Source: Microbacterium azadirachtae (lineage in GTDB: Bacteria > Actinomycetota > Actinomycetes > Actinomycetales > Microbacteriaceae). Taken from it: a stretch of 64,000 bases of DNA. A program made the translations under genes and the position numbers. This document shows, in pieces, positions 44,156 through 53,003 of the stretch (positions are counted from its first letter, which is position 1; the number at the start of each line of letters is the position of its first letter). The notes under the pieces are model-generated. The model worked only from the letters and a program-made list of their open reading frames with translations. It was not told where the DNA came from and did not search any database. The stretch is from the NCBI RefSeq assembly GCF_000956505.1, contig NZ_JYIX01000030.1, positions 1 to 64,000 of the forward strand, in the 5' to 3' direction.

Positions 44156-45250
44156 TCACGAAAGCGGCTGCCGGACGGGGGCCGGCCCCGTCGTCGTGCC
44201 CTCGCGGAAGGTGCACGTGAAGCGGATCGAGGCGGCCTGCTCCCCCGCCAGCATCCGTGCGACGGCGTCGCCCGCGGCGCGCCCCTTCTCGACCGCGGGC
44301 TGCACGGCGGTCGTGAGCACGTGCTCGCCCAGGCCATCCACCGCGATGCCGTCGAAGCCCGCCACGCTGACGTCCTCCGGCACGCGCAGGCCCGCCTCCT
44401 CCGCGGCGCGGATCACACCGGCGGCGAGGAGGTCGCTCTGCGCGATGACAGCCGTGGGACGAGTCAGCGGATCCGCGAACAGCATGCGCCCCGCGATGAG
44501 ACCCTCGTCGATGAGGCTGCTGGCGGCGGACACGACGCGCGCATCGGGGAACACGGACAGGGTGCCTTCCAGGCGTGCGCTCGTGACGGGGGTCGTGATG
44601 GACGCTATGCGCTCGGGCGTCGCATCGCCGCGCACCTTCGCGCCGTCGAAGGGCAGCGTCACCACAGCGATGTCCCGGTGACCGAGCGCGCGCACATGGT
44701 GCGCGATCTGCGCCGCGGCCTCGCCGTTGTCGAGCTCCATCCGAGGCACGTCGTCACCGGCGTCCCCCTCGATCACCACGACGGGCAGGCCCCGGCTTCG
44801 TACGGCCTGCAGTGTTTCGCGCATGCGTCCGCTGCAGCCGATCAGCACCGCGGCGTCGATGGGGGCCGTGGCGAGGGTCGGCGCGTCCGACCCTGCCTCG
44901 GGATCGTCCCGCAGCAGGAGCACCCCCGCGCCGAGTTCGGCGAGGCCGTCGGTGAGGCCGTCCATGGTCGCGGTCTTGATCGGGTCCAGGAAGGCCGTCC
45001 GCAGGTGCTCCTCGAGCGCGACGGCGACGATGCCGCTGCGCCCCCGCCGCAGCGAGGCGGCACGAGGATCGGGGCCGGTGTAGCCGAGCCCTGCCGCGAC
45101 GGCGAGCACGCGCTCCCTGGTGGCGTCCGCGACGGGCGCCTTCCCGCTGAACACGACCGATGCCGTGGACGGGCTCACCCCCGCCGCGCGCGCCACATCT
45201 GCGATCGTGGCACGGCGCCGCACGGCCGAAGGATCCGGATCCGAGCTCAT
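44156..45250 (-). CDS. LacI-family transcriptional repressor
   Basis: 364 residues. HTH at about 14-35 (TIADVARAAGVSPSTASVVF) with hinge DPRAASLRRGRSG, then a periplasmic-binding-protein fold (VVVIEGDAGDDVPRMELDN, VSVAGFDGIAVDG). The ATG at 45250 is preferred over one ten codons upstream; TATTGT ends six bases ahead of it on the minus strand. Divergent from the YbjJ-like transporter with a perfect 16-bp palindrome between the genes. Effector probably a sugar or related compound. Confidence 0.9.
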   Translation of the reverse strand: MSSDPDPSAVRRRATIADVARAAGVSPSTASVVFSGKAPVADATRERVLAVAAGLGYTGPDPRAASLRRGRSGIVAVALEEHLRTAFLDPIKTATMDGLTDGLAELGAGVLLLRDDPEAGSDAPTLATAPIDAAVLIGCSGRMRETLQAVRSRGLPVVVIEGDAGDDVPRMELDNGEAAAQIAHHVRALGHRDIAVVTLPFDGAKVRGDATPERIASITTPVTSARLEGTLSVFPDARVVSAASSLIDEGLIAGRMLFADPLTRPTAVIAQSDLLAAGVIRAAEEAGLRVPEDVSVAGFDGIAVDGLGEHVLTTAVQPAVEKGRAAGDAVARMLAGEQAASIRFTCTFREGTTTGPAPVRQPLS

Positions 45251-45256
45251 GTCTCG

Positions 45257-45303
45257 ACAATAACATCGTGGGGAACACACGGATCGAATCGATTCGATAC
45301 ACT
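45257..45303. promoter_or_regulatory. Divergent leaderless promoters with LacI operator
   Basis: Perfect palindrome ATCGAATCGATTCGAT at 45283-45298 abuts the plus-strand -10 TACACT (45298-45303), six bases before the transporter ATG. On the minus strand TATTGT (45262-45257) lies six bases before the repressor ATG. The repressor bound here would block the transporter and probably itself. Confidence 0.65.
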
Positions 45304-45309
45304 GTGCGG

Positions 45310-46533
45310 ATGGACACCGCCCTCACCCGCTCCCAGTTCGTGCGCTGGCGCGCAGCGATCTTCGCGATCTTCCTCGCCAGCGGTCTGTCCATCGCCACCT
45401 GGGCCTCGCGCGTGCCGGATATCAAGGCCGCGCTGCACATCGAGAACGGCCAGATGGGCCTCCTGCTGCTGGGCATGGGGGTCTCGTCGATCATCGGCAT
45501 CTCGACGAGCCCGGCGGTCATGGCGCGCACCGGAGCGCGCCTCGGCATGCTCGTCACGATGCTGAGCTTCGCCGTCGGCGTGGGCCTCGTGGGCCTCGGC
45601 ACCAACGTGCTCGGGTCCGTCCCCGTGGTGGTCGCGGGGCTCGTGCTGTTCGGCCTCGGCAACGGATCGCTCGACGTCATGATGAACGTCGAGGCGACCG
45701 CGATCGAGCAGCAGATGGGAAAGACGATCCTGCCGGTGTTCCACGCCTTCTTCAGCTTCGGCACGGTGATCGGCGCGGGGATCGGCGCGCTCCTGGTGCA
45801 CCTCGGGCTGAACGTCGCCGCGCACACCCTGCTCATCGCCGTGATCATCGCGGTGCTCGCGGTCGCCTGCTGGATCAATGTGCCGAACCGCGAGGCGACG
45901 CTCGACCCGCAGCCCGCGGAGAAGCCGCACTGGCGCGAGCGCATGCACGTCGCGCTCGAGGCCTGGCGCGAGCCGCGCACCTACTTCCTCGGCATCGTGA
46001 TGCTGGGCATGTCGTTCGCCGAGGGCGGCGCGAACGACTGGCTCGCGCTCGGCGTCTCGGAGGACCACCAGGCCGGCCCCGCCCTTGGTGCCGCAGCCCT
46101 GGCGACGTTCTCCGTCGCGATGACCGTCGTGCGGCTGTTCGGCGGCCCGCTCGTCGACCGCTTCGGCCGCGTCATCGTGCTGCGCGTGCTCGCGATCACC
46201 GCCGCCGCCGGCATCCTGCTGTTCATCCTCGCGCCGAGCACGCCGCTGGTGTTCGCCGGTGCGGCGCTGTGGGGGATCGGGGCCTCGCTCGGCTTCCCCC
46301 TGGGCATGTCCGCCGCCGCCGACGATCCGGCCAAGGCCGCCGCCCGGGTGAGCGCGGCCGCGACGATCGGCTACATCGCCTTCCTCGGCGGCCCGCCCGT
46401 CCTCGGCTTCATCAGCGACCACATCGGCCTGCTCAACACGCTCTACGTCCTCGTCGTGCTGGCGGCGCTCTCCGGCTTGTTCTCGGGGGCGGCCCACCCG
46501 CTCCGGGAGGAGGAGAAGGTCAGCGCCGGCTGA
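45310..46533 (+). CDS. YbjJ-like MFS transporter
   Basis: 407 residues, twelve helices. The N-terminus SGLSIATWASRVPDIKAAL and the segment GNGSLDVMMNVEATAIEQ match YbjJ-type major facilitators; EGGANDWLAL in the second half is also typical. Under direct control of the adjacent LacI-type repressor, by operator position. Substrate undefined, possibly a sugar derivative. Confidence 0.86.
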   Translation: MDTALTRSQFVRWRAAIFAIFLASGLSIATWASRVPDIKAALHIENGQMGLLLLGMGVSSIIGISTSPAVMARTGARLGMLVTMLSFAVGVGLVGLGTNVLGSVPVVVAGLVLFGLGNGSLDVMMNVEATAIEQQMGKTILPVFHAFFSFGTVIGAGIGALLVHLGLNVAAHTLLIAVIIAVLAVACWINVPNREATLDPQPAEKPHWRERMHVALEAWREPRTYFLGIVMLGMSFAEGGANDWLALGVSEDHQAGPALGAAALATFSVAMTVVRLFGGPLVDRFGRVIVLRVLAITAAAGILLFILAPSTPLVFAGAALWGIGASLGFPLGMSAAADDPAKAAARVSAAATIGYIAFLGGPPVLGFISDHIGLLNTLYVLVVLAALSGLFSGAAHPLREEEKVSAG

Positions 46534-46564
46534 GTAGCGCTGCGCGCACGGCGCACCGCGGCGA

Positions 46565-47224
46565 TCAGCGCTGGCGGACGATCGCGGCCGCGTGTGAGCG
46601 GCTGCGTGCGCCGAGCTTCGCGAGCACGTTGGACACGTGCGTCTTCACGGTGGTCACCGAGATGCCCAGGTGGTCCGCGAGCTGCGCATTGGACCAGCCG
46701 CGAAGGATCCCGTCCAGCACGTCCTGCTCGCGAGCGGTGAACGCGCCGCCCACCGGGGCCGCGCCGGGGGCGGCGACCTGCTCCCGGTCGGATCTGGCGC
46801 CGGCGCGCGCTGCGGCGAGCGCACGACGGGTCACCCTCGGATCGAGCACGCCTCCCCCTGCGGCGACCGCGCGGATCGCCTCGACGAGCGTCGCCGCGTC
46901 GGCGGTCTTCAGCAGGAAGCCTGCGGCGCCGGCGAGGATCGCCCCGTCCACGAGGTCGTCCTCGTCGAAGCTCGTGAGCACAAGGACGTCGGCCAGAGCT
47001 TCGTCCACGATCTCCCTGGTGGCCGAGATCCCGTCACGGCCGGGCATCCTGAGATCCATCAGCACGACGTCGGGGCGCAGCGCTCTGGCGTTCCGCACCG
47101 CCACCTCACCATCAGAGGCCTCGCCGACCACGTCGATCCCATGCGCCTCGAGCATGATCCGCAGCGCGCTGCGGATCGCCCCGTGATCGTCGGCGAGGAG
47201 CACCCGCGGCACCGGCCCGGTCAC
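46565..47224 (-). CDS. NarL/LuxR-type response regulator
   Basis: 219 residues. Receiver with acidic pair Asp12-Asp13, phospho-acceptor Asp57 (VVLMDLRMPG), Thr in VLVLTSF and Lys in GFLLKTAD are all intact; LuxR HTH at the C-terminus (FTAREQDVLDGILRGWSN, ISVTTVKTHVSNVLAKLG). GTG start in GTGA overlap with the kinase gene. Forms a two-component system with it; target genes are not obvious, the GAP-family gene at 48574 being the nearest divergent candidate. Confidence 0.92.
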   Translation of the reverse strand: MTGPVPRVLLADDHGAIRSALRIMLEAHGIDVVGEASDGEVAVRNARALRPDVVLMDLRMPGRDGISATREIVDEALADVLVLTSFDEDDLVDGAILAGAAGFLLKTADAATLVEAIRAVAAGGGVLDPRVTRRALAAARAGARSDREQVAAPGAAPVGGAFTAREQDVLDGILRGWSNAQLADHLGISVTTVKTHVSNVLAKLGARSRSHAAAIVRQR

Positions 47225-48456
47225 GGCGCCGCTCCTCGGGGCAGCTCGGCGCGCACCGACCAGCCGTCGCCCTCCGGACCGGCGGAGAACTCGCCACCCA
47301 GGGCGCGCACGCACTCGGCGAGCACCGCGAGACCCGTGCCGGATCCGGCGAGCGCCGGGCCGGACGCGCCCCGTCCGCCGTGGGAGTCGATCCGGATCAG
47401 AAGCCGATCCGCCCCGTTCGAGAGCCGAACCCGCACCTCGGCTCCGACCGCGTGACGCGCCCCGTTGGCCAGGGCCTCGCGCACGACACGGGCCGCCGTC
47501 TGGTCGACGAGCGCGGGGAGCGTGCCGGCCCGCCCGCCGGTCGTCCGCTCATCCGTCCGCTCGTCGGCGATGCGCACGGTGAGGCCCGCCCGCTCCGCCG
47601 CGCGCGCGAGCTCCGGGATGTCGGCAAGCCTCGGCGCCGGTGCAGGGGCGTCGCCGCCGTCGCGCAGCACCGCGATCATGGAGCGCAGCGCCGCGTGGGC
47701 ATCGAGGCTCGCATCGCGCACGGCGCGCAGCGCCGCACGATCCCGCGTCTCGTCCGGGGGAGTGGACAGTGCCGCCTCCGACCGGATCGCCATCGCCGAC
47801 ACGTGTCCTGCGACGAGGTCGTGCAGTTCCCTCGCCATGGTCTCTCGTTCATCGCGCACGGCTTCCCGCGCCGCGTCCGTCGCCCTCCGCCGCTCGAGCG
47901 CGGCGACCTCCTCCGCCCGGCCGACGGCGACCGCCCACCAGTAGTCGGTGCCGAGGAGGGTGGCGATCTGCAGAGTCACGAGCATCGCGACGCGGACGTC
48001 GGAGGTGCGCAGCAGAGCGAAGACGAGGAATCCGCCGGCCACGATCACGAGCGCCACCGCGACTCCGCGGCGCGCGCGAGCCGTGGCGCGGTGGACGGCG
48101 TGCCAGAGCACATCCAGCAGCACGACGAGGGATCCGAGACCTCCCACGGTCGCCGCGTCGCCGGCGAACAGCGCCGCCACCACCGGGAGCGCGAGGAGGG
48201 GAGGGATCCGGTCCCGGAGCGCGATGAGGACGCAGCCGGGCAGCGCGAACGCGAGCGCCCACCACGGCGAGATCGGGGAGGGCGTGACCCGGAACAGGTC
48301 CCAGAGCCCGGCGAAGCCGAAGGCGGACGCGGCCACGCTGAGCAGCGCGGTGCCCACGGCGTCGACGATCGGCCTGGGTATCACGTCGAGCACCCGGGGG
48401 AGGAGCGAAGGAGGACGCGGCACGGCGACGCGATCGAGCGTGCGCAGGCTGTCCAT
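47221..48456 (-). CDS. Histidine kinase, NarL-type (HisKA_3)
   Basis: 411 residues. About five to six N-terminal helices to residue 178 with hardly any external loops, a short coiled coil, the dimerisation/phospho-acceptor box ETMARELHDLVAGH (His212), and HATPase motifs (REALANGARHA, GSGTGLAVL). Intramembrane-sensing type. Co-translated with its regulator. Divergent from the GAP-family gene. Confidence 0.9.
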   Translation of the reverse strand: MDSLRTLDRVAVPRPPSLLPRVLDVIPRPIVDAVGTALLSVAASAFGFAGLWDLFRVTPSPISPWWALAFALPGCVLIALRDRIPPLLALPVVAALFAGDAATVGGLGSLVVLLDVLWHAVHRATARARRGVAVALVIVAGGFLVFALLRTSDVRVAMLVTLQIATLLGTDYWWAVAVGRAEEVAALERRRATDAAREAVRDERETMARELHDLVAGHVSAMAIRSEAALSTPPDETRDRAALRAVRDASLDAHAALRSMIAVLRDGGDAPAPAPRLADIPELARAAERAGLTVRIADERTDERTTGGRAGTLPALVDQTAARVVREALANGARHAVGAEVRVRLSNGADRLLIRIDSHGGRGASGPALAGSGTGLAVLAECVRALGGEFSAGPEGDGWSVRAELPRGAAP

Positions 48457-48573
48457 CGCCCTATCGAACCACGCGATGCTCCACGGACGTATCGGCCGAA
48501 AGGAGGAACGGCGCCGGCGGCACTCCGTCCTTCGCCCGATCCGCGATGGTCCGGCGGACGGGAGCCTGGGAGC

Positions 48574-49404
48574 ATGGACCTCTCACCGGAAGCGCCGCTC
48601 GCGCTCACCCTCGCCGTCCTCGCACTCCTCGACGGGCTGAGCGTGGGCACCCTGCTCATCCCGGTCTTCCTGCTGCTGCCTGCCGGTCGTGTGAGGGTGA
48701 AGCGGATCCTCCTCTACCTGGGCACGATCACCCTCTTCTATCTTCTGGTCGGGCTGCTGTTCCTCTGGGGTCTCGTGAACGTCGTCGACGTCGCCGCCGA
48801 CTTCTTCTCGTCCGAAGCCGGGCGGATCCTGCGCTTCGTGGTCGGAGCGGCCCTCCTCGTGGGCTCCTTCCTCGTCCCCAGTGCGAAGAAGAAGGAGGCC
48901 GTGCTGGTCGGCGGCGGCTCGCCGGACATGGTGCGGGAAGCCGCGGATCCGCTCGCTGCCGGCGTTCCCGATGCGGCGGAGCCCGTCCGGGGCCGGATCG
49001 CACGCTGGCGCGACCGGCTCCTCGACCCGGCGACTCCGCCGCTCGTCGTGGTCGGCCTCGCGATCGCCGCGGGCCTGGTCGAGGTCGCGACGATGCTGCC
49101 GTACATCGTCGCGATGACGATGCTCGCGGATGCCGGCATCGGCATCCCGCTCCGCGTCGCCGCGCTCGCGGGCTATTGCCTGCTCATGATCGCGCCCGCG
49201 CTCCTGCTGCTCCTTCTGCGCGTGCTCGCCGCCCGGGCCGTCGAGGGGCCGCTGCGGCGCCTCGGCGCCTGGCTCAGCCGTACCGGCGCGGAGAACACGG
49301 CGTGGATCGTCGGGATCGTCGGATTCCTCATCGCGCGGGGCGCCGCCGCCGAGCTCGGCCTCTTCTCCGGCATCGGCACCCTCTTCGGAACCGGCGGGAG
49401 CTGA
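48574..49404 (+). CDS. GAP-family (Sap-like) membrane protein
   Basis: 276 residues, six helices in two halves around a charged cytoplasmic loop (about 110-155). LALLDGLSVGTLLIPVFLLL at the start and VGLAIAAGLVEVATMLPYIVAM later match the GAP family, which includes the mycobacterial sulfolipid-addressing protein Sap. Probably involved in lipid or glycolipid export. GGAG ribosome site. Divergent from the two-component genes, 117 bp apart. Confidence 0.8.
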   Translation: MDLSPEAPLALTLAVLALLDGLSVGTLLIPVFLLLPAGRVRVKRILLYLGTITLFYLLVGLLFLWGLVNVVDVAADFFSSEAGRILRFVVGAALLVGSFLVPSAKKKEAVLVGGGSPDMVREAADPLAAGVPDAAEPVRGRIARWRDRLLDPATPPLVVVGLAIAAGLVEVATMLPYIVAMTMLADAGIGIPLRVAALAGYCLLMIAPALLLLLLRVLAARAVEGPLRRLGAWLSRTGAENTAWIVGIVGFLIARGAAAELGLFSGIGTLFGTGGS

Positions 49405-49421
49405 GCCGCGGCCCGGCGGGC

Positions 49422-49427
49422 TAGGCT
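49422..49427 (+). promoter_or_regulatory. nucS -10 hexamer TAGGCT, leaderless start
   Basis: TAGGCT ends six bases before the GTG start of nucS; no ribosome site is seen. Confidence 0.45.
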
Positions 49428-49433
49428 CTTCGG

Positions 49434-50129
49434 GTGCGTCTCGTCATCGCCCGCTGCGCCGTGGACTACTCCGGCCGGCTCAACGCCCACCTGCCCCTCG
49501 CCACGCGTCTGCTCGTGCACAAGGGGGACGGCAGCCTGCTCGTGCACTCCGACGGCGGCAGCTACAAGCCGCTGAACTGGATGAGCCCGCCCTGCCGCCT
49601 CGAACCCGAGGAGCCGGGGGAGGAGGAGGCATCCGCGGGCGTCACCGAGGTGTGGCGGGTCACGCATCAGAAGACCGGTGACGCGCTGCGCGTGCAGATC
49701 TACGAGATCCTGCACGACTCGGCCCACGAGCTGGGGATCGACCCCGGCCTGCAGAAGGACGGCGTCGAGGCGGATCTGCAGCGCCTGCTCGCCGAGCAAG
49801 TGGATCGGATCTCCGAGGGCGCGACCCTGGTGCGCCGCGAGTATCCGACTGCGATCGGGCCGGTGGACCTCATGGTGCGCGACGCGGACGGCGCCGCGAT
49901 CGCCGTCGAGATCAAGCGTCGCGGCGACATCGACGGCGTGGAGCAGCTCACCCGCTATCTCGAGCTGCTCGGCCGGGATCCGCATCTCGCTCCCGTGCAG
50001 GGCGTGTTCGCCGCCCAGGAGATCAAGCCCCAGGCGCGCGTGCTCGCCGAGGACAGGGGAATCCGCTGCCTAGTACTCGACTACGAGGACATGAAGGGCA
50101 TCGAGTCCGGCATCCCGCGGCTGTTCTGA
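49434..50129 (+). CDS. nucS: Mismatch-specific endonuclease NucS/EndoMS
   Basis: 231 residues. N-terminal DNA-binding domain ([35 protein letters not shown]) and C-terminal RecB-like nuclease domain with catalytic residues in GPVDLMVRD and [20 protein letters not shown]. NucS replaces MutS/MutL in many Actinobacteria, cutting both strands at mismatches. Full-length, all motifs intact. GTG start with a leaderless-type promoter. Confidence 0.95.
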   Translation: MRLVIARCAVDYSGRLNAHLPLATRLLVHKGDGSLLVHSDGGSYKPLNWMSPPCRLEPEEPGEEEASAGVTEVWRVTHQKTGDALRVQIYEILHDSAHELGIDPGLQKDGVEADLQRLLAEQVDRISEGATLVRREYPTAIGPVDLMVRDADGAAIAVEIKRRGDIDGVEQLTRYLELLGRDPHLAPVQGVFAAQEIKPQARVLAEDRGIRCLVLDYEDMKGIESGIPRLF

Positions 50130-50148
50130 ACCCGTATCTCCGAGAGGC

Positions 50149-50829
50149 ATGAACATGGCCGCATCCCCTTACACCTGCGTCCTCTGGGACGTCGACGGCA
50201 CGATCGCCGACGCCTCGGCGGGGATCCTGCCGCGCCTCGTCGAGGTGTACGCCGCGTTCGGCCTGCCGGAGCCCGCGCAGAGCGAGTTGTCCCGCTGGAT
50301 CGGCCCGCCGATGTTCGAGTCGTTCCGCGACCTGGCCGGCCTGTCCGAGGAGGACGCGCACCTCGCGGTGCGGAAGTACCGGGAACTGGCCATGCGCGAC
50401 GGCTACGCCGCGAGCGTGCGGATCTATCCCGGCGTCGCCGAGGCCCTGCAGACGGTCAAGGCGGCGGGCATCCCGCAGGCCACCGCGAGCTCGAAGCCCG
50501 AGAACCAGGTGCTCGCGATCCTCGAGCACTACGGCCTGATCGACGACTTCGTCATCGTCGCCGGAGCGCTGCCCGACGCATCCGGCCTGCACGACGGCAA
50601 GGAGGCGGTCCTCCGCCGCGCCCTGCACCGGCTCACCGAGGCGGGCGTCGACGTCAGCCGCCCCGTCCTGATCGGCGACCGCCTGCACGACATCGAGGGC
50701 GCGGCTCCCCTGGGCGTGCCCGTGATCTTCGTCACCTGGGGCTTCGGCGAGCCGGGGGAGTCCGCCGGCGCCATCGCCGAGGTCGCGACCCCCGACGAGC
50801 TGCTGCGGATCCTGCTGCCGCAGGGCTGA
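50149..50829 (+). CDS. HAD-family phosphatase
   Basis: 226 residues. Motif I DVDGT (nucleophile Asp14, acid Asp16), motif II in TASSKPENQ, Lys in DGKEAVL, motif III in LIGDRLHDIEGA. A helical cap lies between motifs I and II, as in phosphoglycolate phosphatase-type enzymes (subfamily IA). Follows nucS by 19 bp and may be co-transcribed. Substrate not assignable. Confidence 0.87.
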   Translation: MNMAASPYTCVLWDVDGTIADASAGILPRLVEVYAAFGLPEPAQSELSRWIGPPMFESFRDLAGLSEEDAHLAVRKYRELAMRDGYAASVRIYPGVAEALQTVKAAGIPQATASSKPENQVLAILEHYGLIDDFVIVAGALPDASGLHDGKEAVLRRALHRLTEAGVDVSRPVLIGDRLHDIEGAAPLGVPVIFVTWGFGEPGESAGAIAEVATPDELLRILLPQG

Positions 50830-50857
50830 CCTCTGCGGCACACGCGGCCGCTCCGCC

Positions 50858-50926
50858 GTGAGAAACCGCTTCTGACGCGAGACATCACGTCTGGCGTGGT
50901 GTCTCGTGCGGGATCTGGTTTCTCGC
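50858..50926. repeat. Long imperfect inverted repeat after HAD gene
   Basis: Outer arms GAGAAACC (50860) and GGTTTCTC (50917), inner arms CGAGACATCACG (50878) and CGTGGTGTCTCG (50895) with one G-T mismatch and a 5-base loop. A cruciform or RNA hairpin of about 65 nt between convergent genes. Confidence 0.7.
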
Positions 50927-50954
50927 GCGCGCACGAGCCGCCCGCACAAAAGGA

Positions 50955-50986
50955 GACTCCCCCGGTGCCGAGGCACCGGGGGAGTC
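50955..50986 (-). terminator. Intrinsic terminator of cold-shock gene
   Basis: GACTCCCCCGGTGC-loop-GCACCGGGGGAGTC is a 14-bp perfect stem 15 bp after the csp stop; on the minus strand it is followed by TCCTTTTGTG. A convincing rho-independent terminator. Confidence 0.85.
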
Positions 50987-51001
50987 AGAAGTCCGTGTCG
51001 C

Positions 51002-51205
51002 TCAGAGCGGACGGATGTTCTCGGCCTGCAGGCCCTTGGGGCCCTGCGCCACATCGAACTCGACGCGCTGGTTCTCGTCGAGCGAGCGGTAGCCGGAGGA
51101 TGCAATGGCGGAGTAGTGCGCGAACACGTCAGCTCCACCGTCGTCGGGGGAGATGAAGCCGAAGCCCTTCTCCGAGTTGAACCACTTAACCGTGCCCTGA
51201 GTCAT
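51002..51205 (-). CDS. cspA: Cold-shock domain protein
   Basis: 67 residues, a single cold-shock domain with RNP1 KGFGFI and RNP2-like VFAHYSAI. Nucleic-acid chaperone of the CspA type. Upstream are a plausible -10 (TAGCGT) and -35 (TTGCTA) with 16-bp spacing and a 5' UTR of about 45 nt; downstream is a strong terminator, so it is monocistronic. Confidence 0.95.
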   Translation of the reverse strand: MTQGTVKWFNSEKGFGFISPDDGGADVFAHYSAIASSGYRSLDENQRVEFDVAQGPKGLQAENIRPL

Positions 51206-51757
51206 GTACTGCCTTCTTGCTTGGGCTTACGCCGGCGCAGACGCGTCGACGATGCTAACGCTATCCGAGTCGACCCGCATAGCAACACCCCGGATCACAA
51301 GGTGACGAAAATGTTGCAAGCCGCGCGACGGGCGGGATCCGCTCCCGGAGCGGCCGGAGCGACGGAGGCCGCGGCGCGCACGTCCGAGAAATGGAGCGGG
51401 TCCCCACCGCGGGGGGAGCGATGGGGACCCAGGACGACCGGAGGGTGCGTCTGAAATCAGCATAACCCATGTTCGGGAGTTCTGTCCCCCAAAAGGGGGA
51501 CAAAATGTCGACGACGGGCGTATCATCTCAGTACATCGGAATACTGGGGACGAAGCGGCCCCCCCGGGGGATCCATTGGGGACTGGATGCGCCGAGGGGG
51601 CCATTGCACGCACTGGCCGCCGGTCTCTGGGGAAGACCTTCCGCCCTCGCTGGGGACGTCGGGCGGGAGCAGCCGTCTTCACGTGCGCGCGGTCAACACT
51701 AGGCGAGGCCGCGCGCCCCTGTCCAGGATGCACAGGCGCGCCGATCGGAAAACGCTC
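51206..51757. other. 552-bp gene-free region upstream of csp
   Basis: No convincing gene on either strand. It holds the csp promoter on the minus strand (-35 TTGCTA at 51285-51280, -10 TAGCGT at 51263-51258), the TGTCCCC-N6-GGGGACA palindrome at 51483-51502, a GCCCCCCCGGGGGATCC G/C run near 51558-51575, and several TGGGGAC words. A small RNA or an unannotated short transcript controlled from the palindrome is possible. Confidence 0.5.
51483..51502. promoter_or_regulatory. Palindrome TGTCCCC-N6-GGGGACA, second site
   Basis: TGTCCCCCAAAAGGGGGACA: 8-bp arms around AAAA, the same arms and spacing as at 7359-7378. Confidence 0.5.
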
Positions 51758-52342
51758 TCAATCGGTCAGAGAGCGCCATTCCTCCGCGAGAAGCCCGTAG
51801 TTCATGCCATCCATCCACTCTCCGCTGCGGTGCAGCGCGGTGCGGCGGCTGTGCTCCTCGCGCCGCATGCCCAGGCGCTCCATCATGCGCCACGACGGCT
51901 CGTTCGCCGCGAAGCAGCCGGCGCTGACACGGCGCAGCCCGAGTTCGGTGAAGCAGGCGGCCATCACCGCGCGCACCGCCTCGGTCGCGTACCCGCGCCC
52001 CTGCTGCGCAGGATCCATGGCCCAGCCCAGCTCCGCCTGCACGCCCTCGGCCTGCGGGCGTACCTCCGCCTGCGACCACGCGTCTTCGACGCGCAGCATG
52101 ATGTCGCCGATCACGCCGACGCCCGGAAGCTCCACGAGCAGGGTGAGCGCGAGACGCTCCGGATCCGCGAAGTGCGCGCGGAACCCCTCGGCATCGGCGG
52201 GCGCCGTGGTGAGCCACTGGTGCACCTCGTCGAGGCGGCGGTAGCGCCACACCGCGTCGGAGTCGGCCGACGTGCTCGCACGCACGATGAGCCGCTCTGT
52301 ACGCAGCGGGAGGGCGATCCGGTCGAACGCGGGGGAGGTCAT
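51758..52342 (-). CDS. GNAT N-acetyltransferase, RimJ/RimL type
   Basis: 194 residues. TERLIVRASTSADSDAVWRY at the N-terminus, acetyl-CoA loop QQGRGYATEAVRAVMAACF and NEPSWRMMERLGMRREEH at the C-terminus are classic for the ribosomal-protein/small-molecule acetyltransferase group. TAGCCT ends six bases before the ATG and GGAGG lies within the same interval. 4-bp overlap with the TetR gene upstream, so probably the last gene of that transcript. Confidence 0.88.
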   Translation of the reverse strand: MTSPAFDRIALPLRTERLIVRASTSADSDAVWRYRRLDEVHQWLTTAPADAEGFRAHFADPERLALTLLVELPGVGVIGDIMLRVEDAWSQAEVRPQAEGVQAELGWAMDPAQQGRGYATEAVRAVMAACFTELGLRRVSAGCFAANEPSWRMMERLGMRREEHSRRTALHRSGEWMDGMNYGLLAEEWRSLTD

Positions 52343-52947
52343 GCCTCCAGGCTAGAGTCCGGATCCGACATCCGGGCGCCGCGCACCTGGACGAGTCCGT
52401 CCAGCGCCTGCAGCAGGCGGGTGGCGCCGGGCCGGTCCGGCGTGGTGCGCGTGTGGACCAGCACGTTCATCGCGGCGAGCACGAGGGACACCGCGCGCAC
52501 GGCCTCGTCGTGATCGGAGGCACGGCGCTCGGCGAGCTCGATGAGCTGCTCCCGCACGGACCCCATCCACTGCGAGAACGCGGGCAGCAGTTCGGGCCGC
52601 CGGATGAGCAGCTGCTTGATGCGCTGGCGGTCCATCCCCTCGTCCATCGAGGAGCCGACCACTTCGCAGAGCGCGGGCACGAGCTCACCACGGGCGCGCA
52701 GGAATCGCGCCACGACCTCGCCGCCGGCGCCCGACTCCGGCAGCTTCAGAGCGGCGGCGGCCTTGGACGGGAAGTAGTTGAAGAAGGTGCGCGGCGAGAC
52801 GTCGACGGCCTCGCAGATCTGCTCGATCGTGGTGCCGTCCAGCCCCTGCTCCTCGACCAGACGCAGGGCGGCCTCGTGCAGAGCCTGACGGGTCTGCTGC
52901 TTCTTGCGCTCTCGCCGGCCCTCGCCGGCGGTGTTCGCGATGCTCAT
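52339..52947 (-). CDS. TetR-family regulator, copy 1 of duplicated pair
   Basis: 202 residues. Basic start (RRERKKQQTRQALHEAALRL), HTH with TIEQICEAVDVSPRTFFNYF, helical ligand domain. Closely similar to the TetR at 55428, including KKQQTRQALHEAALRLV. Lies 56 bp downstream of the DHA2 exporter on the same strand, so the exporter gene comes first in the transcript. GAGGAG ribosome site. Confidence 0.9.
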   Translation of the reverse strand: MSIANTAGEGRRERKKQQTRQALHEAALRLVEEQGLDGTTIEQICEAVDVSPRTFFNYFPSKAAAALKLPESGAGGEVVARFLRARGELVPALCEVVGSSMDEGMDRQRIKQLLIRRPELLPAFSQWMGSVREQLIELAERRASDHDEAVRAVSLVLAAMNVLVHTRTTPDRPGATRLLQALDGLVQVRGARMSDPDSSLEA

Positions 52948-53003
52948 CTTCTTCTCCTCGTACGCGAAGCCGGGACGGGACGTGCCCGCCCCGGCTGCAT
53001 CGC

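Noticed and set aside
51469..51702. Small open frame after the second palindrome
   Set aside because: 77 codons without the GC3 bias of real genes, no ribosome site and no recognisable motif; kept only as a possible transcript.
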